Notes: generated by a model not told the origin, from the letters alone. A stretch of 64,000 nt of DNA from Gracilinema caldarium DSM 7334 (GCF_000219725.1 NC_015732.1:744001-808000); one strand, 5' to 3'. Shown: positions 25,316 through 34,310, counted from the first letter of the stretch. Program-made: numbers and translations.

Positions 25316-26278
25316 TTATTCTTTCTCTTCTATGCAGAGGCTTTTATTACGTATCTCCTGTAGAGTTCTAAAGACCAGATACATAACCACCAGAGAAAGT
25401 ACGACAGCAAGCCCTGAAGCAAAACTTCTATAAAAATAAATTTTTGAGACCCGATACATTAAAATTGTAGAAACCGTCAGGGCCGCCAGAGGAAAAGAGT
25501 ATGCCCACCATGAAAGGTAAAACTTAATGGTAATAAATTGACGCCATTGCATTAAAACGAGAATAAACAGAAAGATTGCAAAATAAAACATAACCCGTGC
25601 GAAACTGTCGAAAGATCCGGTAAGTTTATAATAGGAAATAAAGCCAATCGCAGGCGGGGCAAAGAGAATAAACAAGGTGGGTATAAGCCGTTCTGCTAAA
25701 GGTGCATGAAAGATCACTCGATACAAGACAATCGTAAAAAGTACTATCCACAGGATGAATCCGATAGCGAAGAAAAACCAGGAAAGTTCCCGGTAGCCAT
25801 GCTCTACCCCTGCAATCGGAATCATAATAGATCCTACAACGGGCATGAACCAAGCAGGATTTATATGATGAATTTCAAAATTTTTTGGACCGATCCACGT
25901 AGATACCAAACTAAAGATGAATATAGTTTGGATGACCACCCCAATGAGCCAGAACGTTAATGATACCTGTTTTTGGAATGAAAGAAATATTACCGATTGT
26001 ATTAAAAATATCTTGCTGATGAGGGGATAGAAATTCATCTTAATTGGGTGTGAAAATTCTTTTGCCACTACTTTGGGATAGCGTAATAATCTAATTCCAA
26101 ATACCATCGCAACTAAAAGGAAAATGACAAGTCCTACACCGGTCAGTATCTGGCTTACCACATACAAAGAATGAAAAAGTTCAGAAAGTTTTACAAATAC
26201 TAAAGCCAGTCCTGATAGGCCTAGTACTATCGAGAAAAATGAAATAGAAAAATGTTCAAGCCGGGATGATTGCTTCAT
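25316..26278 (-). CDS. TDT-type (TehA/SLAC1-like) membrane transporter
   Basis: A 320-residue protein with about ten hydrophobic segments in pairs, starting MKQSSRLEHFSISFFSIVLGLSGLAL. The opening FSIxxGLxGLALxxVK and the later GPKNFEIHHINPAWFMPVVGSIMIPIAG match the tellurite-resistance/dicarboxylate transporter family (TehA, SLAC1), whose members pass anions. The actual substrate is unknown. A normal TTGACA-type promoter with AT-rich spacer is visible upstream on the minus strand (about 26310-26345). It is an independent unit between dps and the ORP-like operon. Confidence 0.8.
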   Translation of the reverse strand: MKQSSRLEHFSISFFSIVLGLSGLALVFVKLSELFHSLYVVSQILTGVGLVIFLLVAMVFGIRLLRYPKVVAKEFSHPIKMNFYPLISKIFLIQSVIFLSFQKQVSLTFWLIGVVIQTIFIFSLVSTWIGPKNFEIHHINPAWFMPVVGSIMIPIAGVEHGYRELSWFFFAIGFILWIVLFTIVLYRVIFHAPLAERLIPTLFILFAPPAIGFISYYKLTGSFDSFARVMFYFAIFLFILVLMQWRQFITIKFYLSWWAYSFPLAALTVSTILMYRVSKIYFYRSFASGLAVVLSLVVMYLVFRTLQEIRNKSLCIEEKE

Positions 26279-26401
26279 AGATACATCCTTGATATGTAAA
26301 ATAGTATATATGAATATACATATATAACATAACTTGTGTCAATATGATGGATACTGTACAACCTTTTCACAAAGGATTCGCTAAAAGGTGACATGCAGGA
26401 A

Positions 26402-26743
26402 TTATTCAAGGAGGCTTAAGCTACCCTTTTTATAAGCCTCGTAAGCCTGTTTAACGGTCATGTTAGCGGCGCCGACATAAATTTTTAAGTTAGCCCGCTG
26501 CAGAACTTCGGCGGCATTTCCGCCGGGGCCGTTCCCGGTAATCAGCACGTCCGGGGAAAGGTCAAATAGCTTTTGAGCGGTCTGAGGACCAGCTCCATGG
26601 GCTACCCCCTCAATATCCCGGTTATCCACACTGGTGAGGGTTCCGCTTGCTTCGTCGTAGAGGACGATAAAATCGGTCCTTCCGAACCGAGCATCAATAG
26701 TTGCATCCCAATCAGTTCCTTTGGCTGTAAAAGCGATCTTCAT
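26402..26743 (-). CDS. DIM-family (NifX/orange-protein-like) cofactor-binding protein
   Basis: A 113-residue DIM domain protein: MKIAFTAKGTDWDATIDARFGRTDFIVLYD, then GAGPQTAQKLFDLSPDVLITGNGPGGNAAEVL and a C-terminal helix (VKQAYEAYKKGSL). This family includes NifX/NafY, which hold FeMo cofactor, MTH1175, and the orange protein ORP of Desulfovibrio, which carries a Mo-Cu-S cluster. GAGGAG stands before the start. It is the last gene of a sigma-54-driven operon with two Fe-S MinD-type ATPases, the arrangement of the orp clusters, so ORP-like is the best description; the bound metal is unknown. Confidence 0.88.
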   Translation of the reverse strand: MKIAFTAKGTDWDATIDARFGRTDFIVLYDEASGTLTSVDNRDIEGVAHGAGPQTAQKLFDLSPDVLITGNGPGGNAAEVLQRANLKIYVGAANMTVKQAYEAYKKGSLSLLE

Positions 26744-26745
26744 AG

Positions 26746-27645
26746 CTACTTCTCCTCTGTAGTTGATTTGTTCAGCATTTCGCCCAATCGATGCCAGGCG
26801 TTTTTCAGTTGATCCTTAATGGGACTCTCCTGTTCATATTCCACGATGGTCTTTTCTGCGATTATGGCCCGGGTTACCTTTTCGTCGTAGGGAAGAACCG
26901 CAAGCAATGTGATATGCTGGGAATCCAAATAAGCGACGATCTTTTCGGTCATTTCGGGATTTATATCCGATTTATTGATGATACAGCCGGCAGGGATTTT
27001 AAATTTTTTCACCAGTTCATAGACCCGCTGTAAATCGTGGAGCCCCGAAACAGTGGGTTCGGTTACGAGCACCACAAAGGAAGCTCCACTTAAAGAGGAT
27101 ACCACAGGACAGCCGATACCCGGAGAACCGTCCACCAGTACCAGAGCTTTCCCCTGTTCTTCCGCAAGAGCCTTTGCCCGTTTTTTTACCTCTGCCACGA
27201 GCTTTCCCGAATTGTCAGAACCGATCCCCAGTTTTGCGTGCACCATGGTACAGCCTGCTCTGGTGGTGGACACAAAGAGCTGGCCCGCTTTTTCTTTATG
27301 ATTACTAATAGCCTTGGCAGGACAGACGCGAGAGCAGTAACCACAGCCCTCACAGACGAGGCTATCGATCTTGTAGATTCGCCCCCGGCGAGCTATGGCG
27401 CTAAAATGACAAACCTGAGCACAGCGGCCACAACCGATACAGCGATCAGGATCGATCATCGCTACTTCACCGGAATAAAAATCCTCCTGTATGGCCATGT
27501 CAGGTTTTAGTAAAAGATGCATATCCGCCGCGTCCACATCGCAGTCCGCCGCCACCAGGTTGGCAGAGCCTAATATGGTAAAACTGGCGGTAATGGAAGT
27601 TTTCCCGGTCCCCCCCTTGCCGGATATAACGACAATTTCTTTCAT
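26746..27645 (-). CDS. MinD/ParA-type ATPase with inserted 2x[4Fe-4S] ferredoxin domain
   Basis: A 299-residue P-loop ATPase: deviant Walker A GKGGTGKTS at 9-17, then CDVDAADMHLLL, with an inserted ferredoxin module at about 60-115 holding two CxxCxxC...CP clusters (DRCIGCGRCAQVCHFSAI and CEGCGYCSRVCPAKAI). VDGSPGIGCPVV and the Thr-Glu-Pro switch VTEPTVSGLHDL follow. In ORP-type clusters two such ATPases work with DIM proteins, probably in building or loading the metal cluster. Its start overlaps the stop of the preceding gene by four bases, and the DIM gene begins 2 bases beyond its stop. Confidence 0.92.
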   Translation of the reverse strand: MKEIVVISGKGGTGKTSITASFTILGSANLVAADCDVDAADMHLLLKPDMAIQEDFYSGEVAMIDPDRCIGCGRCAQVCHFSAIARRGRIYKIDSLVCEGCGYCSRVCPAKAISNHKEKAGQLFVSTTRAGCTMVHAKLGIGSDNSGKLVAEVKKRAKALAEEQGKALVLVDGSPGIGCPVVSSLSGASFVVLVTEPTVSGLHDLQRVYELVKKFKIPAGCIINKSDINPEMTEKIVAYLDSQHITLLAVLPYDEKVTRAIIAEKTIVEYEQESPIKDQLKNAWHRLGEMLNKSTTEEK

Positions 27646-28958
27646 GTTGTACTCCCGCTCAGGTTTTTAATGTAATTGGCCACTTTTTCCAATTCCGAAC
27701 GGAATCGGGGAAGTTCCCTATAGATCAGTTGACCCCGGGAATACAGTTCAGCCGCCCTTCGGTCGTTGGGTAAGCGGGCCAAAATGGGAATCCCCTCAGT
27801 TTCGCAGTATCGGTCCACCGAATCATTTCCCACCCCGTAGCGATTGATGACCACCCCAAAGGGATTACCCATCTGTCGGATGGTCTCTACGGCCAGCTGC
27901 AGGTCATTCAGCCCGAAGGGATTGGGCTCGGTAACCAAAATAACCAGGTCCGATGACCGGACGGTCTCAATCACCGGGCAGGATGTTCCCGGGGGAGCAT
28001 CGTAAATTCGATATGGGTATGAGCCAAAGGTTTCTTTTACGGAGCGCTTGGTTTGGGCAATCAGGGGAACTGCCTGTTCTTCACCAATATCAAGCCTGCT
28101 TTCAATAAACACCAGTTTGTCCAGATCAAAGCGCCGGGTTTCTCCCATCCGTACCGGAACCATGGGCAGTGCCCTGGCGGGACAGAGATCCGAACAGGCA
28201 AAACAGCCATGGCAAAGCTGGGGAAAGATCATGATTTCTTTACCCAATTTGACGATGGCATGAAAATTACATACCCTTTGGCACAGCCCGCAGAGGGTAC
28301 AGGCAGAGCCGTCCCACTGGGGAATGTATTTGTATTGTATTTCCCGGCTTGCTTCGGTTCCCCGGATAAAAAGTCCCGAATTGGGCTCTTCCACATCCAG
28401 GTCCACCAGCACCACCGGTTCTGTTTCTGCAAGAAGGGCGGCTAGGTTGGTCGACAGGGTCGTTTTTCCGGTGCCACCCTTTCCGCTTGCAATGACGATA
28501 TCACTCATCAGTCTTTTGTAATTCCTCAAGCCGTTTGCGAATAGCCTGCTCCCCGGCCCGGTTTTCCGGCGACCCCAACGATGGCGGTGTCCGGAAAGAC
28601 AGCCGGGCATGGCATAGATTGGTTTATTAAGTTGCCCGGTTTCCCAGGCATGCAGTACTACTTCCAGTGGGCCGGCAATAAAGGAGAACACCTCTATCCC
28701 AAAGTTCCGGATTTCCATTTCCAGGTCCCGGGATATGGCTCCACAGATTAACTCGTTTACCCCCTGGTCAGCCAAAAAACGAGCCTTTTCAGCAGAATGC
28801 TTCATGGACCAATTGAACTCATGGCCTAATCGGTCATGCTCACCGCTTTGATGATCCAAAGCTCCTGTAGAGGGCTCCATATCCAGAATGAGAATCCGCT
28901 CAGCGGAATCGAACACCGGTGCGACCCGTTGATTCCAGGGGGTAATTGCCAGCCTCAT
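27642..28958 (-). CDS. DIM domain fused to Fe-S MinD-type ATPase
   Basis: A 438-residue fusion. Residues 1-120 are a DIM/NifX-type domain (MRLAITPWNQRVAPVFDSAERILILD, then VNELICGAISRDLEMEIRNFGIEVFSFIAG). A basic linker (about 122-150) leads to a MinD/Mrp-like ATPase with Walker A ASGKGGTGKTTLS, ferredoxin insert CTLCGLCQRVCNFHAI and CHGCFACSDLCPARAL, and DAPPGTSCPVIETVR. In most genomes these are two genes; here the frame is continuous with no stop, although MSDIVIASGKGG could be an internal start. First gene of the ORP-like operon behind a sigma-54 promoter. Confidence 0.9.
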   Translation of the reverse strand: MRLAITPWNQRVAPVFDSAERILILDMEPSTGALDHQSGEHDRLGHEFNWSMKHSAEKARFLADQGVNELICGAISRDLEMEIRNFGIEVFSFIAGPLEVVLHAWETGQLNKPIYAMPGCLSGHRHRWGRRKTGPGSRLFANGLRNYKRLMSDIVIASGKGGTGKTTLSTNLAALLAETEPVVLVDLDVEEPNSGLFIRGTEASREIQYKYIPQWDGSACTLCGLCQRVCNFHAIVKLGKEIMIFPQLCHGCFACSDLCPARALPMVPVRMGETRRFDLDKLVFIESRLDIGEEQAVPLIAQTKRSVKETFGSYPYRIYDAPPGTSCPVIETVRSSDLVILVTEPNPFGLNDLQLAVETIRQMGNPFGVVINRYGVGNDSVDRYCETEGIPILARLPNDRRAAELYSRGQLIYRELPRFRSELEKVANYIKNLSGSTT

Positions 28959-28969
28959 ATTATATATAT

Positions 28970-28986
28970 AGCATAAACTGTGCCAA
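28970..28986 (-). promoter_or_regulatory. Sigma-54 promoter of the ORP-like operon
   Basis: On the minus strand TTGGCACAGTTTATGCT has GG (28984-28983), ten bases and GC (28972-28971), with a full TTGGCAC -24 element. Strangely the ATG at 28958 lies only 13 bases beyond the GC, so transcription would start almost at the start codon, or translation begins further in. Confidence 0.85.
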
Positions 28987-29069
28987 CATTGATGAATTTT
29001 ATAAATCTATATAAATTCTATAGTTATATATTGATAAGCCTGTCCCGGGGGATGGCTTGTGTCGTAGTT

Positions 29070-29116
29070 ATGCAACATACTGTTGCATTACGTGTTGCAT
29101 TATATGTTGCATAGTT
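29070..29116. promoter_or_regulatory. TGTTGCA repeats, probable activator sites
   Basis: ATGCAACA-TAC-TGTTGCAT (29070-29088) is a perfect 8-bp palindrome with a 3-base spacer. It runs into three direct copies of TGTTGCAT with a 12-base period (29081, 29093, 29105). The palindrome centre is about 95 bases from the sigma-54 GG of the ORP-like operon and just upstream of the activator gene at 29143. Confidence 0.75.
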
Positions 29117-29142
29117 GCTACAATTGGTGCTAGAATCGGGCC

Positions 29143-30555
29143 ATGACCGATATCATTTTGGAAAGTATTTCCGATGGGGTTTTTACCATAGACCTAGAGT
29201 GGCATATCACTTCCTTTAACCGGGCGGCGGAGAACATAATCGGGATTAAACGGAACGAAGCCATAGGGAAACTGTGTTACGAGGTCTTTAAGTCCAACAT
29301 GTGTGAATCCCGCTGTCCTCTGCGGAAAACCATGCAGAGCGGCAAACCGGTCATCAATGTGGAAGGGTTCTGCATTAACCCCGCGGGAGAGCGGATACCC
29401 ATCAGTGTATCAACAGCCCTCCTGAAGGACCAAGCGGGGCATGTGATAGGCGGTGCCGAAACCTTTCGGGATCTGCGGGAATTAGAAGAACTCAAGCAAC
29501 AGCTGGTTTCCGATCCTCTTAAGGGGGAACTAACGAGCCGTAGTCCTGCGATGCATCCAATCCTGGAAATGCTTCCTACTGTGGCGGACAGTTCCGCGGT
29601 AATTCTGATTGAAGGAGAAACCGGTACGGGGAAGGAAGTTACCGCCAGGGCGATCCACCGTATGAGTCCCCAGGCACAGGGGCCCTTTGTAGCGGTAAAC
29701 TGCGGAGCTCTTCCCGATACGCTTTTAGAGTCAGAACTCTTCGGGTATAAAAAAGGCGCCTTTACCGGGGCTGACCGGGATAAGATTGGTCGTTTTAAAA
29801 TGGCTGATGGGGGCGCCCTGTTTCTGGATGAGATCGGAGAAATTTCTCAGGCCATGCAGGTTAAGCTCCTCCGGGTGCTTCAGGAAGGTGTCTATGAACG
29901 GCTGGGGAGTACCACATCGGAACGGAGCCGGGCCCGTATCATCTGTGCCACCAACCGGAACTTAAAGCAGATGGTAGAGGAGGGCCGGTTTCGCCGGGAC
30001 CTCTTTTATCGCATTAATGTAATTACCCTTTCCCTCCCGCCCTTGCGGGAGCGCAAGGAGGATATCCCCGGGCTGGCAGACTATTTCTTACGAAAATATC
30101 GTATTAAAATGGGCAAAAAAATACAGGGTTTTACCGAGGATGTCTACGAGGCGTTCTATGCCTACCCCTGGCCCGGTAACATCCGGGAACTGGAAAACGT
30201 CGTTGAACGGGCGGTGGTGCTCTGTTCAGGAGAGCGCATCACGCTTTCCTGCCTGCCTGAAGAATTGGTACACTGGAATGTACAGGCCGCCAGGGCCCTG
30301 ACTCTTTTGCCAAAGCCCGCTGGAGCCCCAGGGTTTTCTCCTATTCTACCTCATCACCATGAAGCCCCTGAGGTCCCCCACGAGGAACGTTTTCACCAAA
30401 CCGCCGCCCAGGCGGAGACCGACCTGATACGGAAAACCCTGGCCCAAAACGGCAACAACCGCACCCTCACAGCCCGCCAGCTTGGTATACACCGGGCAAC
30501 CCTGTACCGAAAAATGAAACAGTACGGGATAGAGCTGGATGAGTCCGGTGTGTAA
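29143..30555 (+). CDS. PAS-type sigma-54-dependent activator (NtrC family)
   Basis: A 470-residue enhancer-binding protein. Residues 1-115 are a PAS domain (ILESISDGVFTIDLEWHITSFNRAAENIIG) with a cysteine cluster, SNMCESRCPLRKTM, that could sense redox or bind Fe-S. Residues about 135-370 are the AAA+ domain with Walker A GETGTGKE, the sigma-54 contact loop KKGAFTGAD, Walker B GGALFLDEIGE and the arginine finger region RFRRDLFYRINV. The C-terminus has a Fis-type HTH (TLTARQLGIHRATLYRKMKQYG). It is divergent from the ORP-like operon, as the regulator of orp genes is in Desulfovibrio, and TGTTGCA sites lie between them. Confidence 0.94.
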   Translation: MTDIILESISDGVFTIDLEWHITSFNRAAENIIGIKRNEAIGKLCYEVFKSNMCESRCPLRKTMQSGKPVINVEGFCINPAGERIPISVSTALLKDQAGHVIGGAETFRDLRELEELKQQLVSDPLKGELTSRSPAMHPILEMLPTVADSSAVILIEGETGTGKEVTARAIHRMSPQAQGPFVAVNCGALPDTLLESELFGYKKGAFTGADRDKIGRFKMADGGALFLDEIGEISQAMQVKLLRVLQEGVYERLGSTTSERSRARIICATNRNLKQMVEEGRFRRDLFYRINVITLSLPPLRERKEDIPGLADYFLRKYRIKMGKKIQGFTEDVYEAFYAYPWPGNIRELENVVERAVVLCSGERITLSCLPEELVHWNVQAARALTLLPKPAGAPGFSPILPHHHEAPEVPHEERFHQTAAQAETDLIRKTLAQNGNNRTLTARQLGIHRATLYRKMKQYGIELDESGV

Positions 30556-30562
30556 AATTCAG

Positions 30563-30607
30563 AAAAAAATGAGCTGTCCGAAGGTGTTTAGTTCGCCTCC
30601 TGACAGC
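30563..30607 (-). terminator. Terminator of the peroxiredoxin gene
   Basis: Inverted repeat GCTGTC (30573-30578) with GACAGC (30602-30607), partly extended inward, followed on the minus strand by a run of seven U residues (30563-30569). It lies between convergent genes. Confidence 0.7.
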
Positions 30608-30674
30608 CCCTATTTGTGCAGTTTACGTTTCAGCCCTCACGAGCGTGAAATGGCACAGGCTCTGTAAAGGTCTC

Positions 30675-31322
30675 CTACAAACTCTTGTGGCAGAACCACC
30701 AGTCATAGCCTTCGTATTTCTTGAGCCGCTCCTCCGCATCCTTCATAGTCTTGGCAGGAGGAATAATGACCCGGTCTTTAATCAAGCTGTTATTCGGCCA
30801 GTCCGCGGGGACCGCAACGCCGTTTTTATCCGATACCTGGAGCGCCTTCGCTGCCCGGACAAATTCGCCGATATTCCGGCCGATTTCCTGGGGGTAGTAC
30901 ACCACAAGCCGTACCTTCCCGTTGGGGTCGACGATAAAGACCGCCCGAACCGTATTGGTCCCCTTTCCGGGATGGAGGAGCCCCAGTTTTTCCGCAATGG
31001 CATCATTCGCCGCCGCAATGGGGAAGGAAATGGAGACCCCGAGCTTTTCCTTAATCCACTCAGCCCATTTGATGTGACTGAATACCTGGTCTACAGACAT
31101 ACCGATGAGCTTGACCCCGAGCGCCTCAAACTCTTTAGCATGCTGTTCAAAGGCTACAAATTCGGTGGTACAGACGGGGGTAAAATCCGCAGGATGGCTG
31201 AAGAGCAGGAACCAGGATCCCTTAAGGTCCTGGGGTAGATGCAGTACGCCGTGGGTGGTTACCAGTTCCATTTCGGGAAAATCATCTCCCAAGAGGGGCA
31301 TTGAAAATCCTTTTTCTTCCAT
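30675..31322 (-). CDS. Prx6-type peroxiredoxin
   Basis: A 215-residue peroxiredoxin that reduces hydroperoxides. The peroxidatic cysteine is C51 in [13 protein letters not shown]; the length, the [20 protein letters not shown] segment and the C-terminal arm place it in the 1-Cys/Prx6 subfamily. A second Cys, C211 in DWWFCHKSL, resembles the C-terminal Cys of archaeal members and could resolve the oxidised form. AAGGAG precedes the ATG. It is transcribed from a near-perfect sigma-54 promoter and shares upstream palindromes with dps; a GAF-type activator gene is divergent. Confidence 0.95.
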   Translation of the reverse strand: MEEKGFSMPLLGDDFPEMELVTTHGVLHLPQDLKGSWFLLFSHPADFTPVCTTEFVAFEQHAKEFEALGVKLIGMSVDQVFSHIKWAEWIKEKLGVSISFPIAAANDAIAEKLGLLHPGKGTNTVRAVFIVDPNGKVRLVVYYPQEIGRNIGEFVRAAKALQVSDKNGVAVPADWPNNSLIKDRVIIPPAKTMKDAEERLKKYEGYDWWFCHKSL

Positions 31323-31397
31323 AATAAGACTCCTTAGAATAATTATATTTGCGATCCTCCGCTTATAGCAGGGCCGCTTTCATGGTGTCTATTTATA

Positions 31398-31414
31398 AGC
31401 AATAACTGTGCCAA
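31398..31414 (-). promoter_or_regulatory. Sigma-54 promoter of the peroxiredoxin gene
   Basis: On the minus strand TTGGCACAGTTATTGCT matches consensus at both elements: GG at 31412-31411, ten bases, GC at 31400-31399. About 76 bases separate it from the ATG. Confidence 0.93.
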
Positions 31415-31485
31415 GTTTTCAGTTTTATCTAAATCAATATAATATAAATAGATATTTTATATTGATGAATATATCTTGCCGAAAC

Positions 31486-31522
31486 ACCGAATAATCGGTA
31501 TTTTTAATACCATAATATCGGT
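31486..31522. promoter_or_regulatory. ACCGA-N4-TCGGT sites shared with dps
   Basis: ACCGA-ATAA-TCGGT (31486-31499) is perfect in its 5-bp arms; ACCAT-AATA-TCGGT (31509-31522) keeps the right half. Their centres are about 80 and 104 bases from the GG of the peroxiredoxin sigma-54 promoter. The second copy touches the ribosome-binding site of the activator gene at 31534, so binding there could also limit its own expression. Confidence 0.72.
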
Positions 31523-31533
31523 GGAGGCAACGA

Positions 31534-33036
31534 ATGGTCGGTGAATCTCTGGTGATGGACAGTTCCCGGGTTCTGGAAATTATCCTGCAGGCCTTACGGG
31601 AACTGGTTGAATACGAGCTCGCGGTTATCCTGAAATATGACGGCCAGGAGCACCTTCGGGTTATAAAAGCCCTGGGGCCCCTTTCCACGAGAGCCCTCAA
31701 CAACTACACCATCTCCCTTGATGAACGGCCGGATCTTGCGGCGGTCATTACCCGAAAACGGGCCCATCTTTTTAGCCCCGATGAGCCCCATGTGGATACC
31801 TATGCGGATATTCTGGATCTGCCGGACCAGCATTCCTGTCTCGTTTCACCTTTAATGATCGAAGACGAACTGGTGGGTCTTTTAACGCTGGATCACCGGT
31901 CATGTAATCGCTTCAGTCCGGCTATTGTCCGCTTTGTGGAAACCCTTTCCAAACTCATGTCGATTGCTCTCATCCAGCTGGATATGTCCCGCGACCTGGC
32001 AGAACAGAACAGCCGGCTTTTACAGGAACGGAACCAGCTCCTGCTCTCTGAGTCCGATGTCTTTTCCCACCTGGTTGGGGAATCTACCGAATGGCAGCGG
32101 GTATTGGATTCAGTGAAGCTCGTGGCAAGCGCCACCGTGCCGGTCCTGCTCCAGGGTGAAACCGGTACCGGAAAGGAAGAAATTGCCCGGGCTATCCACC
32201 GGCTCTCTCCCCGCGCCAGGGGTCCCTTTGTACCGCTGAATTGCTCCGCCCTGACAGCCAGCCTCGCCGAAAGTGAACTCTTTGGTCATGAAAAGGGTGC
32301 CTTTACCGGCGCCCTGGCGCTTAAACGGGGCCGTTTTGAGCTCGCCCATGGGGGTACCCTTTTTCTCGATGAAATTGGAGACCTGCCCCTGGAACTCCAG
32401 CCCAAGTTACTGAGGGCCCTGCAGGAGGGGGTTTTTGAGCGGGTGGGCGGAGAAAAACCGGTCCAGGTAGATGTCCGTATTATTGCAGCGACCCATGTGG
32501 ATTTACAACAAGCGGTAGCGGCCGGTACTTTCCGGGAAGACCTCTATTACCGTCTCGCAGTGTTCCCTATAGAACTGCCACCCCTGCAACTCCGGTCCGC
32601 AGATATCCTCCTCCTGGCCGATTATTTCCTGCGGAGAATCCGGGAGCGTTCAAACCGACAGGTCTTAAGCTTCAGTCCCGAAGCGTTAGATAAAATACAG
32701 CGGTATACCTGGCCGGGGAATGTGCGGGAGCTAAAAAATGTCATTGAACGGGCAAGCATCCTCGCGGTAGATGGCATCATCCGGCCGGAGCACATAACGG
32801 GCCTCAGAACCGAGGCGTTGGAGCCTGCTTCCCGATGCGAAGAGGCTGGCTCCCATGATGGTGAGGGCTCCGATGGCCGAAAGCGGTCCCTGAATGAGGC
32901 CATGGCAGACCATATCCGGCAGGCCCTTAAGGCCTGCGGGGGTAAAATCTATGGTTCCGACGGCGCCGCAGCCCTTTTGGGGCTTAAGCCCAGCACCCTC
33001 CAGAGCCGGATGAAAAAGCTAGGAATTAGGAAGTAG
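31534..33036 (+). CDS. GAF-type sigma-54-dependent activator (NorR-like architecture)
   Basis: A 500-residue enhancer-binding protein. Residues about 8-165 are a GAF domain ([45 protein letters not shown]), then a short coiled coil. The AAA+ domain (about 185-420) has Walker [23 protein letters not shown], Walker [14 protein letters not shown] and the R-finger region [13 protein letters not shown]. The C-terminal HTH is weakly Fis-like ([21 protein letters not shown]). The GAF-AAA-HTH order is that of NorR, which senses NO with a GAF iron site, and FhlA. Its neighbour suggests a signal of peroxide or other oxidant. GGAGG precedes the start. Its 3' end overlaps ackA by 18 bases, tail to tail. 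Confidence 0.93.
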   Translation: MVGESLVMDSSRVLEIILQALRELVEYELAVILKYDGQEHLRVIKALGPLSTRALNNYTISLDERPDLAAVITRKRAHLFSPDEPHVDTYADILDLPDQHSCLVSPLMIEDELVGLLTLDHRSCNRFSPAIVRFVETLSKLMSIALIQLDMSRDLAEQNSRLLQERNQLLLSESDVFSHLVGESTEWQRVLDSVKLVASATVPVLLQGETGTGKEEIARAIHRLSPRARGPFVPLNCSALTASLAESELFGHEKGAFTGALALKRGRFELAHGGTLFLDEIGDLPLELQPKLLRALQEGVFERVGGEKPVQVDVRIIAATHVDLQQAVAAGTFREDLYYRLAVFPIELPPLQLRSADILLLADYFLRRIRERSNRQVLSFSPEALDKIQRYTWPGNVRELKNVIERASILAVDGIIRPEHITGLRTEALEPASRCEEAGSHDGEGSDGRKRSLNEAMADHIRQALKACGGKIYGSDGAAALLGLKPSTLQSRMKKLGIRK

Positions 33037-34218
33037 TTCTTCTATTTCCAGGGCGATGGCCAGTTCTTCGTTGGTGGGTATGACCAGGGCCGCTACGGTC
33101 GACCCGGCGGCGGAAATGAAACCTTCGCCCTGTACCTGGCGGTTCAGCACTTCATCAATCTGGAGACCCATCCAGGCAAGGTCTTTGCATACCCGGTAGC
33201 GCAGGTTTGCATCATGCTCGCCGATGCCGGCGGTGAATACGACGCCGTCTATGCCGTTCATCACCGCCGCAAAGGCGCCGATAAACTTTTTCAGGCTGTA
33301 CACATAGTAGTCCCGGGCAAGACGGGCCCCCTGGTGCCCCTCCGCTTCGAGTCGTTCGAGCTCGGCCATGTCGGCGGACACCCCGCTGATTCCCAGGAGG
33401 CCGCTTTCCTTATAGAGCAGGTTGTATACGTCTCGGGGTGTTTTTCCCTTTTCCATGAGCAGGTCCAGTATGATCCCCGCATCAATATCGCCGCTCCGGC
33501 TTCCCATGGGCATCCCGGTGAAGGTGCCGTAGGTGGCGCTGGTGTCTACCGCCACGCCGCCCTGGACCGCGGTAACACTGCTGCCGCCACCGAGGTGGCA
33601 GGTTACGAGCCTGAGGTCCCGGATATCCCGGCCGAGAAGTGCCGCCGCCCGGCGGCTTACATAGCGGTGGCTTGCGCCGTGAAAGCCGAATTTCCGGTAA
33701 CCGTAGGCTTCGATAACCTGAGCGGGCAGGGGAACCATGCGATTGACCAGTGGTTTAGATTGATGAAAGGCTGTGTCAAAAGATGCGAAGTGGGGTATTT
33801 CGGGGTGCAGAGCCTGGCTTGCGCGGATGCCTTCGAGCTGTATCGGGTTGTGGAGCGGCGCCAGGGAGGAACAGGCCTCTATATTCGCCAGGACCCCTTC
33901 ATCAATCTGGACCGCCTTATCAAAAAAATTGCCCCCATGAACGACCCGGTGGCCCACCGCGGAAGGCTTCAGTTCCTGTGGCAGACTATTGAACATCCAA
34001 GCCAGAGCCTCCTGGTGGTTTGCATGGCCCAGGCTCATGGTGTGAGCGTTGGCTGTGCCGGGCTTGTTAAGATACAGGTAGGTGATCTTAGCTTCGCAGT
34101 CAGCCCGCCCCAGCCGGTCCACCGAGCCCTTCACCAGGGCTGACCGGTGTTCCGTATCGATGAGCTGAAACTTTATGGTTGTACTACCGCAGTTGATAAC
34201 CAGAATGGGTTGAGCCAT
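33019..34218 (-). CDS. ackA: Acetate kinase
   Basis: A 399-residue acetate kinase, which turns acetyl phosphate and ADP into acetate and ATP. ATG 34218 is chosen because GGAGG lies just upstream; the frame is open 14 codons further without support. Motifs: [15 protein letters not shown] (phosphate 1), [72 protein letters not shown] and [14 protein letters not shown]. No phosphotransacetylase is adjacent. With the ADP-forming acyl-CoA synthetase it gives two possible routes from acetyl-CoA to acetate with ATP gain. Confidence 0.97.
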   Translation of the reverse strand: MAQPILVINCGSTTIKFQLIDTEHRSALVKGSVDRLGRADCEAKITYLYLNKPGTANAHTMSLGHANHQEALAWMFNSLPQELKPSAVGHRVVHGGNFFDKAVQIDEGVLANIEACSSLAPLHNPIQLEGIRASQALHPEIPHFASFDTAFHQSKPLVNRMVPLPAQVIEAYGYRKFGFHGASHRYVSRRAAALLGRDIRDLRLVTCHLGGGSSVTAVQGGVAVDTSATYGTFTGMPMGSRSGDIDAGIILDLLMEKGKTPRDVYNLLYKESGLLGISGVSADMAELERLEAEGHQGARLARDYYVYSLKKFIGAFAAVMNGIDGVVFTAGIGEHDANLRYRVCKDLAWMGLQIDEVLNRQVQGEGFISAAGSTVAALVIPTNEELAIALEIEELLPNS

Positions 34219-34310
34219 AGGACGCCTCCGGGGTGCAGGGTGGTTTGTGCTACTGTACACAAAAAACTGCCTATCTGACTACGCCTATCTCACTATGCCT
34301 CATTGACGAA

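Noticed and set aside
26326-26346. Sigma-54-like sequence (TTGACACAAGTTATGTT) on the minus strand before the TDT transporter gene
   Set aside because: It resembles the other sigma-54 promoters but lacks the invariant GG and GC (GA and GT instead). TTGACA with an AT-rich box about 17 bases on reads better as a sigma-70 promoter.
33214-34143. Long plus-strand frame of 309 codons inside ackA
   Set aside because: It is antisense to a clearly real acetate kinase, with no start signal and no recognisable motifs.
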